A stretch of DNA of 64,000 nt from positions 186,001 to 250,000 of the forward strand of contig NZ_QNVV01000002.1 in assembly GCF_003384725.1 (NCBI RefSeq), written 5' to 3'. A program made the translations under genes and the position numbers. The notes below the pieces were generated by a model. That model was not told where the DNA came from. It ran no database searches and worked only from the letters and a program-made list of their open reading frames with translations. Below, in pieces: positions 8,087 to 16,877 of the stretch. The stretch is from Chryseobacterium pennipullorum (GTDB taxonomy: Bacteria; Bacteroidota; Bacteroidia; Flavobacteriales; Weeksellaceae). Each line of letters begins with the position of its first letter. Position 1 is the stretch's first letter.

Positions 8087-9013
8087 TTAGAATTTAAGAT
8101 CTCCGTTCACCTCTCTCACTGCATTGGCAGCTTCAGAGAATTTCAATTGCTCTTCAGCAGTAAGCGTTACGTTTACAATTTGCTCTACTCCGTTCGCTCC
8201 GATGATCGCAGGAACCCCTAAGCAGATATCGTTTTGTCCGTACTCTCCTTCAAGCATTAAAGAACAAGGGATCATTTTCTTTTGGTCACATGCAATAGCC
8301 TGAACCATTACAGAAACAGCAGCACCCGGTGCATACCATGCAGAAGTTCCCAATAGTTTAGTAAGGGTAGCTCCACCGACTTTAGTTTCTTCGATTACAT
8401 ATTTTTGTTGATCTTCACTTAAGAATTCAGTTACAGGAACCCCGTTTCTTGTTGCTTTGCTCAATAGCGGAAGCATACCTGTATCACTGTGAGCAGCGAT
8501 TACCATTCCGTCCACATCAGAGATCGGAGCTTCTAAAGCTTCTGCCAATCTGTATTTGAATCTTGCAGAGTCTAATGCCCCTCCCATTCCGATGATCTTA
8601 TGCTTCGGAAGACCTGAAGTTTTGTGAACAAGATATGCCATAGTATCCATTGGGTTAGATACCACAATAATGATTACTTCCGGAGAATGTTTTACTAAGT
8701 TTTCAGTAACTTCTTTCACGATACCTGCATTGATACCGATTAACTCTTCTCTCGTCATTCCAGGTTTTCTTGGGATACCTGAAGTGATTACGGCTACATG
8801 AGAACCTGCAGTTTTGCTGTAATCTCCTGTTGTTCCGGTAATTTTTGTATCAAATCCGTTAAGAGATGCCGTCTGCATCAAATCCATTGCTTTACCTTCA
8901 GCAAACCCTTCTTTAATGTCTACCAAAACTACTTCTGAACAGAAGTTCTTCATTGCGATGTATTCCGCACAGCTTGCTCCTACAGCGCCTGCACCTACTA
9001 CAGTTACTTTCAT
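8087..9013 (-). CDS. mdh: Malate dehydrogenase (NAD)
   Basis: 308 residues, LDH-like malate dehydrogenase of the TCA cycle (malate + NAD to oxaloacetate + NADH). The Rossmann loop is GAGAVGASC (7-15), and D32 at the end of the second strand favours NAD. R82 and R88 (IPRKPGMTREE) and R151 (GALDSARFK) bind the dicarboxylate; N120 (SNPMD) and D148 are in place. The catalytic His is H175, but its surroundings read VIAAHSDTGM where most relatives have GGHGD, so the two glycines before and one after the His are replaced. A promoter with TTG-N20-TAAATTTG lies upstream and overlaps a perfect palindrome. Single gene with its own terminator. The activity call is secure from overall similarity even with the altered loop. 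Confidence 0.93.
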   Translation of the reverse strand: MKVTVVGAGAVGASCAEYIAMKNFCSEVVLVDIKEGFAEGKAMDLMQTASLNGFDTKITGTTGDYSKTAGSHVAVITSGIPRKPGMTREELIGINAGIVKEVTENLVKHSPEVIIIVVSNPMDTMAYLVHKTSGLPKHKIIGMGGALDSARFKYRLAEALEAPISDVDGMVIAAHSDTGMLPLLSKATRNGVPVTEFLSEDQQKYVIEETKVGGATLTKLLGTSAWYAPGAAVSVMVQAIACDQKKMIPCSLMLEGEYGQNDICLGVPAIIGANGVEQIVNVTLTAEEQLKFSEAANAVREVNGDLKF

Positions 9014-9068
9014 ATTGTTACTTTTTAAATTATTTTTTTTGTTAGTTAAGTTTAAATTTGAAACTCCC

Positions 9069-9112
9069 CAAATTTAATAATTCCTGAAAAATTGCGCAAT
9101 TTTTCAGGAATT
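9069..9112 (-). promoter_or_regulatory. mdh promoter with overlapping 34-base perfect palindrome
   Basis: On the minus strand TTG (complement of 9097-9099), a 20-base spacer and TAAATTTG (complement of 9069-9076) match the Bacteroidota -33/-7 promoter pattern, 56 bases before the mdh start. The -33 TTG lies in the centre of a 34-base perfect inverted repeat (9079-9112, centre TTGCGCAA). The palindrome begins 20 bases after the heme oxygenase stop. It can be the terminator of that gene, an operator of mdh, or both. Confidence 0.6.
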
Positions 9113-9131
9113 TAATTAGAATTAAAATAAA

Positions 9132-9683
9132 TTAGTTGACGTTCAGTAAAAACGTGTATAGCTTTTTGGCTCCGGAAAGCACTTTATTGTAGTTTTCTTC
9201 TGCCACTTCGGTATCCAGAACTTCTTTAAAATTCTTCCACATCGGCCCTGTATTCTCTTGATAACATCCGAAAAAGTTGAAAGTAACCTCATCAAAGCCT
9301 TCTGTTTTAGAAAGCTGTTTGGCAATCACATTCCCCCCTAAAGTAGAACCTTCTATCACATACATTGCACCAAGTGCTTCATGCTCATTATCAAATTCAA
9401 GGGGATGAGAAGCTTGCTGATTTTTAAGGGAGAGACTTTTTAAATCTTTTTCAATAAGGGAAAGTTTCTTCCTTTCATCCAGCTGAAGTTTCTCTGCATA
9501 TTTATCAGAAAGGCTGCTGAATATTTTGTCTTCACTGTGAAGAAGCATCAGATAATTGGTGTGGATGATCTTTTTGTAATCTTCCAGAGTAAAAGTTTTA
9601 TTAAATATCTTTTCAGAATTGAAGAGTTTTTCTGCCGCATCGTGATAGTCTGCTGTATTTTGCTTTAGATATTCTGATACCAT
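9132..9683 (-). CDS. bphO: Biliverdin-forming heme oxygenase (BphO-like)
   Basis: 183-residue cytosolic heme oxygenase. It opens haem to biliverdin, CO and iron, and biliverdin is the chromophore of the phytochrome encoded just upstream. The proximal haem ligand is expected at H14 in TADYHDAAE. The distal-helix region MYVIEGSTLGGNVIAKQL (about 110-127) carries the flexible Gly pair typical of bacterial BphO proteins. Length is within the normal 180-210 range. It starts 20 bases after the phytochrome stop on the same strand, so the two are one operon. A role in iron release from haem is also possible, but the neighbour makes chromophore supply the better explanation. Confidence 0.88.
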   Translation of the reverse strand: MVSEYLKQNTADYHDAAEKLFNSEKIFNKTFTLEDYKKIIHTNYLMLLHSEDKIFSSLSDKYAEKLQLDERKKLSLIEKDLKSLSLKNQQASHPLEFDNEHEALGAMYVIEGSTLGGNVIAKQLSKTEGFDEVTFNFFGCYQENTGPMWKNFKEVLDTEVAEENYNKVLSGAKKLYTFLLNVN

Positions 9684-9703
9684 AATAACGTTTTAAAAGT
9701 TTC

Positions 9704-11935
9704 TCAAATGTAAGGTTTTTTGAACGTTAAAATGAAAGATGTGCCTTCTTTATTGCTCTCATAATCTACATTGCCTCCGATCCTTTTCATAATGCGGTGG
9801 ACGATGGACAGCCCTACTCCGTTTCCTTTAAACTTCTTCGCATTATCCATCCTGTTGAAAATTTTGAACATCTTATGTTTTTCCCCCTCGGGGATTCCAA
9901 TTCCATTATCAGAAATTCTGTATACAACGGTGTGTTCTTCTTCGGTTCCTTCGATTTCCACTTTGGGAAGATCATGATGTGATGAGTATTTTACAGCATT
10001 ATTGATGATATTTAAAAACACCTGATGCAGCAGAGTTTTGTCTGCCATTACATCCGGACATTCTCCGATGATGACTTCACTGTTTGCGCTGCCATAGGTC
10101 ATTTTAGCATTTTCAGAAATTTTCTGAATGGTAAGATGGGTAGTAAGGCTCTCCAGCTGTATTTCGCTATACTTGGCACGGCTTAGCTGCAGTACATCCT
10201 GCATCATCTCAGCCATACTGTCAATCTCGTCGATAATGGTATTGATCTTGGTTTTGCTTTTTTCAGAATTATCAGTCAGGTTTCCCAGAAGCATCTGAGC
10301 ATTCAGCTTCATTACAGTCAAAGGCGTTCCCAAGTCATGAGAAATAGTATAGGAGAAACTGTCAAGTTCCTCGTTTACTTTTTTAAGCTCATCATTAAGC
10401 CTTTTGATGGCATTATAGTTTTTATGGGAGGTTTCCAGGATCAGATCTCTCACGGCCTGTACAGCGCTCACATTTCGGGAATTCCATCGTTTGGAATGTC
10501 CTTTTATATTTTCTGTAAAAATACGGAAAGAGGTCCTTGGTGATATCATCTGTTTGTCCTCTCCGTTCTGCGAAAAGACCTCTATCTTTTTTGTAGGATT
10601 ACCGGCCCAGTCGATATGTTCGTCAAACTCTTTCCTGAACCAGATCAGCATCTCATTTTTGTCTCTTTCAACAAAGTAAATGATCACTCCGGCTGCATTT
10701 TCAGACAACTCCAGTTCTTCGCCATGATCTTTAAGAAAATTCCGGCTGGTATAGATTGGAGCTTCTGTATATTCGAGAGCCCATTGTGCAATTCTGGCAA
10801 TGGTGTTAGGAGTAGGTGTGTTTCCGTCTGTTATAATGCTTTCATCTGAAACGATGGCAAGGCCGTCAGCATCGGGTAATGATCGGATCTCAGATTTACA
10901 TTCGATAAGAGAGTCCAACAGATTATGGTGCTTTAAAAATTCGGTCTTCATCTGTAACAGCTTTTCATTCAGCTCCAAGCGATAACTCAGCTCACCTTTA
11001 GATCTGAATGATGAATAGGCATTGGCTGCGAGTGCGGTAAAGATCCCTGCCTGTACTCTGTCTTCAAGGTCAATATGCTTAGGCTTTATATTCTGGCAGG
11101 TTACCAGTCCCCAAAGTTGGTCATCAATAATAATTGAAACGCTGAAGCTTGAAGAAACACCGAAGTTCTTAAGATATTGTCCATGCACCGGAGACATTCC
11201 CCGGGAGGCGGAAAAGGTGAGATCAATAGGCTCTTCCGTTTTGCTTAAAACCGGCACTGTCTCGGCATACACATTACTGAAAATTCTCTTCCTTTTTTTA
11301 AGATACAGCTCACGGGCCTGCTTCGGAATATCAGACTCCGGATAATGAAGTCCCATAAAGCTTTCCATCTCTTCATTTTTCCGTTCAGCAATAACCTTTC
11401 CGGAACCGTCCATCATAAATTTGTAGACCATAATCCTGTCATAGTTGACAACCTTTGAAAGGGTTTCCAGTAAATGATTCCAGAGATCCTGCTGGTTATC
11501 AATAACATAAAAGTTGTCATATTTGTTGGAAATTCTTTTATCAGGATTTACCAGAACTTCTTCAAATTCCAGGAAAATATGATTTCCGCTTCTAAACACA
11601 GAAAAATGGAATTCTTTTTTCTCTATAAAAACTTTATCAAAATAGGTTTCATTTTTCCGTCTTGTAAACTTATCCAAAGAGGTATAGATCTCAGAATCAA
11701 TAATACTCTGAAAACTTTCTGGAAAGTCTGTAAGCTCTCTTCCGAACAGTTTATCTAAACTTTCGATCTTAAAAATATCCGAAATATTCCTGCTGAGAAA
11801 AGTAATGGTTCGGGATTCTGCATCAATGCCAATCAGATAACCAAAACTTTGTATGGAGCCCGGAATATGGATGGGTTCCTCATGGCATTCTATAAAATTC
11901 ATAAATCTTTTCAGTCTGTCAATCAAAGATACCAT
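9704..11935 (-). CDS. bphP: Bacteriophytochrome sensor histidine kinase
   Basis: Red/far-red photoreceptor kinase. The start at 11935 (MVSLIDRLK) gives 743 residues; an upstream frame from 12034 adds 33 residues of unlikely sequence. Cys17 in ECHEEPIHIPGSIQSFG is the thioether site for biliverdin. Order: PAS (about 20-115), GAF (about 130-300) with ESDIPKQAR corresponding to the PASDIP loop and SPVHGQYLKNFGV, PHY (about 310-490) with the tongue WFRKEF and PRTSF motifs, HisKA with the phospho-acceptor H533 in TISHDLGTPL, and HATPase with INNAVKYS, DNGIGIP and KGNGVGLSIV. No response regulator is fused or adjacent. Cotranscribed with the heme oxygenase gene that makes its chromophore. Confidence 0.93.
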   Translation of the reverse strand: MVSLIDRLKRFMNFIECHEEPIHIPGSIQSFGYLIGIDAESRTITFLSRNISDIFKIESLDKLFGRELTDFPESFQSIIDSEIYTSLDKFTRRKNETYFDKVFIEKKEFHFSVFRSGNHIFLEFEEVLVNPDKRISNKYDNFYVIDNQQDLWNHLLETLSKVVNYDRIMVYKFMMDGSGKVIAERKNEEMESFMGLHYPESDIPKQARELYLKKRKRIFSNVYAETVPVLSKTEEPIDLTFSASRGMSPVHGQYLKNFGVSSSFSVSIIIDDQLWGLVTCQNIKPKHIDLEDRVQAGIFTALAANAYSSFRSKGELSYRLELNEKLLQMKTEFLKHHNLLDSLIECKSEIRSLPDADGLAIVSDESIITDGNTPTPNTIARIAQWALEYTEAPIYTSRNFLKDHGEELELSENAAGVIIYFVERDKNEMLIWFRKEFDEHIDWAGNPTKKIEVFSQNGEDKQMISPRTSFRIFTENIKGHSKRWNSRNVSAVQAVRDLILETSHKNYNAIKRLNDELKKVNEELDSFSYTISHDLGTPLTVMKLNAQMLLGNLTDNSEKSKTKINTIIDEIDSMAEMMQDVLQLSRAKYSEIQLESLTTHLTIQKISENAKMTYGSANSEVIIGECPDVMADKTLLHQVFLNIINNAVKYSSHHDLPKVEIEGTEEEHTVVYRISDNGIGIPEGEKHKMFKIFNRMDNAKKFKGNGVGLSIVHRIMKRIGGNVDYESNKEGTSFILTFKKPYI

Positions 11936-12283
11936 TTTTTTATTCACCTTTTTACTTTGTGGTACTTTAATTGAAGACGGCCCCACCATCCACACATACA
12001 GGACGTTATCAACACCTGGCAAGCAGAAAAACACATTAAAAAATTCTCTTTTTTAAACTCTTTTTTCTGCGACATTACTAAAATATACGAAAATTTTTCG
12101 AATAAAAATATTTTTAACTAATATCCATGATTCATAACATGAATTACAGATTACCACCCTTTATAATTATGTTATTAAAACAAATTTTGCTAAATTTATA
12201 TCACCAAATAATGAATTCAATGAAAATATATTGAATTATTCACAATAGATCCAATATAAATTTAAAACCCAAATAATACTATC
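11936..12283. other. Divergent promoter region, very AT-rich
   Basis: Lies between the divergent phytochrome and choloylglycine-hydrolase-like genes, so it must hold both promoters. I find no clear TAnnTTTG element with a matching TTG on either strand, no gene and no structured RNA. Confidence 0.45.
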
Positions 12284-13330
12284 ATGAAAAAGTTCCCATT
12301 AATTTTATTTTCTATGGTCCTCTCTATAGGATTATGGAATCCATCTGAAGCATGTACACGTGTGGTTTACAAAGGTCCGGAGAATACTGTAATAACGGCA
12401 CGTTCCATGGATTGGCGAGATGAGATTCCTGCCAACCTCTGGATTTTCCCCCAAGGCATAGACCGTACCGGGCAAACCGGTCCGAAATCTGTAAAATGGA
12501 ACTCCAAATACGGAAGCATCATCAGTTCTTCATGGGATATTGCTTCTGCAGACGGAATGAATGAAAAGGGACTGGTGGCAAATCTGCTTTGGTTAGGAGA
12601 ATCCCAATATCCAAAATTCGATGGAAAAGGAAATAAAAAGGGGCTTGCTATTTCATTATGGGCACAGTATTATTTGGATAATTTTGCAACGGTAAAAGAG
12701 GCAGTGGAATTTTCAAGAAAAGAGCCCTTCGTTGTGGTGAGTGACTATATTCCTGGGACAGAAAGGTTTACCACAGTTCATCTTTCCATTTCCGATGCCA
12801 CAGGCGATAGTGCCGTCTTCGAATATATTAACGGGAAGCTGATCATCCACCATGATCCTTCTTACACCGTGATGACCAATTCCCCGGTTTTTGAGGAGCA
12901 GCTGGCACTCAACAATTATTGGAAAGGTATTCCCGGAACGGTAATGCTTCCGGGGACTAACCGTGCCGCTGACCGTTTTGTGAGAGCATCATACTATATC
13001 AATGCAATCCCAAAAACAGCCGATTCCCGTACTGCTGTAGCCAGTGTGTTCAGCGTGATCAGAAACTGTTCGGTACCCTACGGAATTACTTCGGCCACAG
13101 AACCCAATATTTCTTCTACCCGCTGGCGCGCTGTTTCGGATCAGAAAAATCTGGTGTATTATTTTGAAACCGTTTTCACACCCAATACTTTTTGGGTAGA
13201 TCTTAAAGATTTTGATCTCAGCCCTAAAGGAAAAGTAATGAAACTGGACCTGAGTAACTACAAAACTTATAATGGGAAATCCAATACGGATTTTAAAGAA
13301 TCTGTTCCATTTAATTTTTTAGGATTATAA
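12284..13330 (+). CDS. Choloylglycine hydrolase-family enzyme (penicillin V acylase/bile salt hydrolase-like), secreted
   Basis: 348-residue Ntn hydrolase that cleaves a linear amide bond. The signal peptide (MKKFPLILFSMVLSIGLWNPSEA) is followed directly by Cys24, so signal cleavage would expose the N-terminal Cys nucleophile. R40 and D43 (ITARSMDWRDE) keep the spacing of the family's C2, R18 and D21. Asn in VMTNSPVF, further Asn nearby, and Arg in AADRFVRAS complete the expected active site. Flavobacterial members may act as penicillin V acylases, on acyl-homoserine lactones or on other N-acyl amides, and bile salts are only one choice. It stands upstream of the porin-DASS-Sdh operon, 245 bases from the porin start, with no proof of shared transcription. 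Confidence 0.85.
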   Translation: MKKFPLILFSMVLSIGLWNPSEACTRVVYKGPENTVITARSMDWRDEIPANLWIFPQGIDRTGQTGPKSVKWNSKYGSIISSSWDIASADGMNEKGLVANLLWLGESQYPKFDGKGNKKGLAISLWAQYYLDNFATVKEAVEFSRKEPFVVVSDYIPGTERFTTVHLSISDATGDSAVFEYINGKLIIHHDPSYTVMTNSPVFEEQLALNNYWKGIPGTVMLPGTNRAADRFVRASYYINAIPKTADSRTAVASVFSVIRNCSVPYGITSATEPNISSTRWRAVSDQKNLVYYFETVFTPNTFWVDLKDFDLSPKGKVMKLDLSNYKTYNGKSNTDFKESVPFNFLGL

Positions 13331-13575
13331 TAATCATCAACAGCAAAGTGTTAGAGCTCCGACCATTTAAATCATTTTAAGTGCCAGGCTGAGCGTGTAA
13401 AGAATACAACTCACCTGTCGGAACCGATAGGTATCCAGCAATCTTAATTCAGTATTTGAGATTCCCTGTTTCTTCGGAAAAAGCATATGAAATATCCGGC
13501 AAGGATTTCACAGAGCTTTTTACCATACAGCCTTTGCAATACGATAAAGTTCAAAAAACAAAAAAACAAAAAGAT
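13331..13575. other. Leader/intergenic region before the porin-symporter-Sdh operon
   Basis: 245 bases between the hydrolase stop and the chosen porin start. The frame is open here (from 13456), but the translation lacks signal-peptide logic before MAFFSIKKKSLFL. The part 13380-13440 contains short self-complementary pieces (CCTGTCGGAACCGATAGG) and may fold, but it matches no riboswitch I know. Confidence 0.35.
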
Positions 13576-14742
13576 ATGGCCTTTTTTTCAATCAAAAAGA
13601 AAAGCCTGTTCCTGTGTATGCTGGTTTGCGGATTATCTGCCAGTGCACAGATTCAGGACTCTTTGAAACCCCAGCCTCCACCACAGGAAGCAGACAATAT
13701 AAAATATCCGCAACTGCAGATCAAAGGCCTCTTCCAGGCCCGTTATCTGGTAGGAATGAGTAAGGATGTTGATGTCAATGGACTTCACCATACCGATGGC
13801 TCCGGAACAGATAACACTTTCATGCTCAAATACATGAGGGTTCAGGTACGGGCACAGATCAGCAAACGTACAGAAGTTGTTGTACTAGCCAATCTTGCCG
13901 ATTTTAAAAATGATCCTAAAGGCAGAGTGCTAGAAAATGCTTACCTGAAATATACTTTCAATCCTAAATTAGCGATTACTGTCGGCCAGTTCAGGCCCTG
14001 GTTCGGTATTGAGGAAACCTATCCTATCGATATCATTAAGTCTCTGGACTGGTCCAATCAATATACCGAATTCGGAAAACTGGGATGGACGAGCTTCCAG
14101 ATCGGAATGTCTGCTACAGGACAGCTTCAACTAGGGGAAATTCCTTTTCAGTATGCTGTTTCGGTAGTCAACGGGAATGGAAAAAACCAGATCAACGATA
14201 ATGACAACGGGAAACAATATTCTACCCGTCTGGTTTTTGGGCTATCCCGGAAATACAATTTCAACGTAGGCCTGAATGGGGGTACGGGTGAAGTTTTCAG
14301 TAAAAAAGTATACGCGTTGGGAATTGACCTCAGCTCACTGATCAAGTTTGATCCGAAATGGAGTCTTGATATGCAGCTGGAAGCCAAGCAGGCAACCAAT
14401 CATATACTGTACAACTCGATTGCTCCTGAAGTACGTCCCGATAATCCCGATGCATATCTGATCCGTGGAGCTTATTTTCTTCCCAATTTAAGATACGAGA
14501 TCAATCATAAAAACCTCAGCGCCTTTGAGCTGTCATGCCGGTACGAATATCTGGACACGAATTTTCGAATGGCATCCAATCCAAGACAGACGATCACGCC
14601 GATGTTCGGGTTGGAATTCCTGAAAAATTACGGCGCAAGGATTCAGCTGGGTGTGCAGTTCGACCGTTACAAGCATCAGGTGGAAAACACCTCACAATAC
14701 AATAACAATCTATTCATTGTACAGGTACAGAGTAGGTTTTAA
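13576..14742 (+). CDS. Outer-membrane porin, OprO/OprP (phosphate-selective porin) superfamily
   Basis: 388 residues with the start at 13576 (MAFFSIKKKSLFLCMLVCGL then a cleavage site at SASAQ). The mature protein is a beta-barrel: many alternating aromatic strands such as YMRVQVRAQISKRTEVVVLA, ENAYLKYTFNPKLAITVGQF and the conserved RPWFGIEETYPID loop, ending in a terminal aromatic strand (LFIVQVQSRF). In this superfamily the pore is selective for small anions. Located 19 bases upstream of a dicarboxylate-type symporter gene, it most likely admits C4 dicarboxylates or related anions across the outer membrane; this substrate is inferred from context. Confidence 0.82.
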   Translation: MAFFSIKKKSLFLCMLVCGLSASAQIQDSLKPQPPPQEADNIKYPQLQIKGLFQARYLVGMSKDVDVNGLHHTDGSGTDNTFMLKYMRVQVRAQISKRTEVVVLANLADFKNDPKGRVLENAYLKYTFNPKLAITVGQFRPWFGIEETYPIDIIKSLDWSNQYTEFGKLGWTSFQIGMSATGQLQLGEIPFQYAVSVVNGNGKNQINDNDNGKQYSTRLVFGLSRKYNFNVGLNGGTGEVFSKKVYALGIDLSSLIKFDPKWSLDMQLEAKQATNHILYNSIAPEVRPDNPDAYLIRGAYFLPNLRYEINHKNLSAFELSCRYEYLDTNFRMASNPRQTITPMFGLEFLKNYGARIQLGVQFDRYKHQVENTSQYNNNLFIVQVQSRF

Positions 14743-14761
14743 TTCTTAAATAGTTATTATC

Positions 14762-16192
14762 ATGAAAGAAATAAATATCAAAAATGTAGCGATCACCTTT
14801 GTTGTTGCATTGATCATATGGTTCATTCCTGCTCCGGAGGGTGTTGCCGAAAATGCCTGGCATCTGTTTGCGATCTTTGCAGCAACCATCTTGGGAATTA
14901 TCCTTAAAGCAGCTCCTATGGGTACGATGTGTATGATGGCCATTGGTTTTACAGCTCTTACCCAGGTTGTGGCCCCCGGTGATGCCGGAAAATCGATCAC
15001 GAAGGCTCTTTCCGGATTTGGAGATAAAGTAATCTGGCTGATCGGTATATCATTCTTTATTGCCAGAGGATTTATAAAAACCGGCCTCGGAAACCGGATT
15101 GCTTTTTTATTCATCAGAGTGTTTGGTAAAAGCTCATTAGGGTTGGCTTATGGACTGGGACTCGCTGACGTTTGTCTTGCTCCGGCCATACCCAGTAATA
15201 CGGCAAGAGGCGGCGGAATCATCTACCCCATTATGAAATCTATGGCCATCAGCTTTGATTCTGTTCCTGAAAAACCGGAAACCCACAGAAAGCTGGGATC
15301 TTTTCTGACCCTGAACAGCTATTATATGAACCTGATTGCTTCCTCCATGTTTCTTACCGGAACTGCAAGTAACCCGATGTGTCAGAAATTTGCAGCTAAC
15401 CTTGGAATTGATATCACCTGGATGTCATGGGCTGCGGCAGGATTTTTACCCGGTGCCGTCGCTTTCTTTGTTGTTCCTTTGGTTCTGTACAAACTATATC
15501 CACCGGAATTGAAAAAGACCGGTGATGCCCCGAAAATGGCAGCTCAGAAATTAAAAGAAATGGGACCTATTTCCAGAAACGAATGGCTGATGCTTCTGGC
15601 ATTCTTTATCCTCTTAGCCCTTTGGATATTTGGAGGAGCTCTTTCTATTGATGCTACCACCACTGCATTTATCGGATTAACGCTATTATTACTGACCTCC
15701 GTATTAACCTGGGAGGATGTAAAAGGAGAAAAAGGAGCCTGGGACACGATCGTTTGGTTCGCTGTATTGGTGATGATGGCAAGCTCTTTAAATGAATTAG
15801 GATTCATTGGCTGGTTCAGTAACCTTATCAAAGTACAAATTGGAGGTCTGAGCTGGCAGGTAGCCTTCCCGGTTATTATCATCGTCTATTTCTTCAGTCA
15901 TTATATTTTCGCCAGTGCTACCGCTCACGTAGCTGCCATGTATGCGGCATTGCTTGGTGTAGGCGTTTCTTTAGGAATTCCGCCTATGCTATTGGCTATG
16001 ATGCTCGGTTTTATGGGGTCCATTTATGGTGTGCTTACCCATTACGGACATGGTCCGGCTCCGGTATTTTTCGGAAGCGGGTATGTGGATCTGAAAGCAT
16101 GGTGGCTCAGGGGTCTTGAAATAGGAATTGTATTGCTGATCATCTACATGGCTGTCGGTGGATTGTGGATGAAAGTTTTAGGATATTATTAA
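14762..16192 (+). CDS. DASS-family (SLC13-type) sodium/dicarboxylate symporter
   Basis: 476-residue inner-membrane protein with about 11-12 hydrophobic segments beginning at ITFVVALIIWFIPAPEGVAE. Family features include NTARGGGIIYPIMKS (about residues 143-157), TGTASNPMCQKFA (the S-N-T/N-P type substrate loop) and a late ASATAHVAAMYAALL with the second repeat. It is closest in character to the 2-oxoglutarate/malate translocator and citrate-tartrate branch. It should import succinate, fumarate, malate or a related anion, perhaps by exchange. It is flanked by the porin (19 bases upstream) and the SdhC subunit (16 bases downstream), making transport plus oxidation of C4 acids the clear theme. 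Confidence 0.87.
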   Translation: MKEINIKNVAITFVVALIIWFIPAPEGVAENAWHLFAIFAATILGIILKAAPMGTMCMMAIGFTALTQVVAPGDAGKSITKALSGFGDKVIWLIGISFFIARGFIKTGLGNRIAFLFIRVFGKSSLGLAYGLGLADVCLAPAIPSNTARGGGIIYPIMKSMAISFDSVPEKPETHRKLGSFLTLNSYYMNLIASSMFLTGTASNPMCQKFAANLGIDITWMSWAAAGFLPGAVAFFVVPLVLYKLYPPELKKTGDAPKMAAQKLKEMGPISRNEWLMLLAFFILLALWIFGGALSIDATTTAFIGLTLLLLTSVLTWEDVKGEKGAWDTIVWFAVLVMMASSLNELGFIGWFSNLIKVQIGGLSWQVAFPVIIIVYFFSHYIFASATAHVAAMYAALLGVGVSLGIPPMLLAMMLGFMGSIYGVLTHYGHGPAPVFFGSGYVDLKAWWLRGLEIGIVLLIIYMAVGGLWMKVLGYY

Positions 16193-16208
16193 TTATTAAA
16201 TCAACTTT

Positions 16209-16865
16209 ATGTTATCAACATTGTCAAGAAAAATGCTGATGTGCCTTACGGGACTCTTTCTGGGATTCTTCCTGTTGATCCATTTCCTTGGAAATCTACA
16301 GCTTTTTCTGCCACAGGAGCAGGCTCACCTGCAATTCAATGCGTATTCGCATTTTTTATCAGGAAATATCATTATCAAAATAGTTTCTTATGTTTTGTAT
16401 GCCAGTATCATTCTGCATGCTGCAGATGGGCTGGTCATTACCCTTAAAAATACAAAATCAGGAGGCAGCTATTCATCTGACAGACGTGGGAGAGCAAGTA
16501 AATGGGCTTCCAGAAATATGGGAATCCTGGGAACTTTGATTCTGATCTTTCTGGTCATCCATTTCCAGAACTTCTGGTATATCTACAAATTCGGAAATCC
16601 TCCTTTGGATGAAAACGGAAATAAGGACCTCTACATTTTGGTAGTGAATGTCTTTAAAGAATGGTGGTATGTTCTTATTTATGTACTATCGATGATCGCC
16701 TTATGCTATCATCTTATCCATGGCATACACAGTGCTGCAAGAACACTGGGATTATACCATCCGAAGTTCGTCAAATGGTTCAAAGCGGCAGGCATTGTCT
16801 ATTCGGTGATCATCTGCCTGGGCTTTGCACTGATGCCTGTGTATGTCTACTTTACTTATCATTAA
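16209..16865 (+). CDS. sdhC: Succinate dehydrogenase/fumarate reductase cytochrome b subunit (b558 type)
   Basis: 218-residue membrane anchor with five hydrophobic helices, binding two haems b and passing electrons to or from quinone. Candidate haem ligands are H25 (LLIHFLGN), H48 (YSHFLSG), H70 (IILHAADG), the His in FLVIHFQNFW and those in CYHLIHGIHSAARTLG. This is the single-anchor, B. subtilis-like arrangement used across Bacteroidota, in which the order is C, A, B. The first of the three complex II genes, 12 bases before sdhA. A diheme anchor can serve either succinate oxidation or menaquinol-fumarate reduction, and the sequence does not decide between them. Confidence 0.92.
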   Translation: MLSTLSRKMLMCLTGLFLGFFLLIHFLGNLQLFLPQEQAHLQFNAYSHFLSGNIIIKIVSYVLYASIILHAADGLVITLKNTKSGGSYSSDRRGRASKWASRNMGILGTLILIFLVIHFQNFWYIYKFGNPPLDENGNKDLYILVVNVFKEWWYVLIYVLSMIALCYHLIHGIHSAARTLGLYHPKFVKWFKAAGIVYSVIICLGFALMPVYVYFTYH

Positions 16866-16877
16866 ACAGACTTTATC

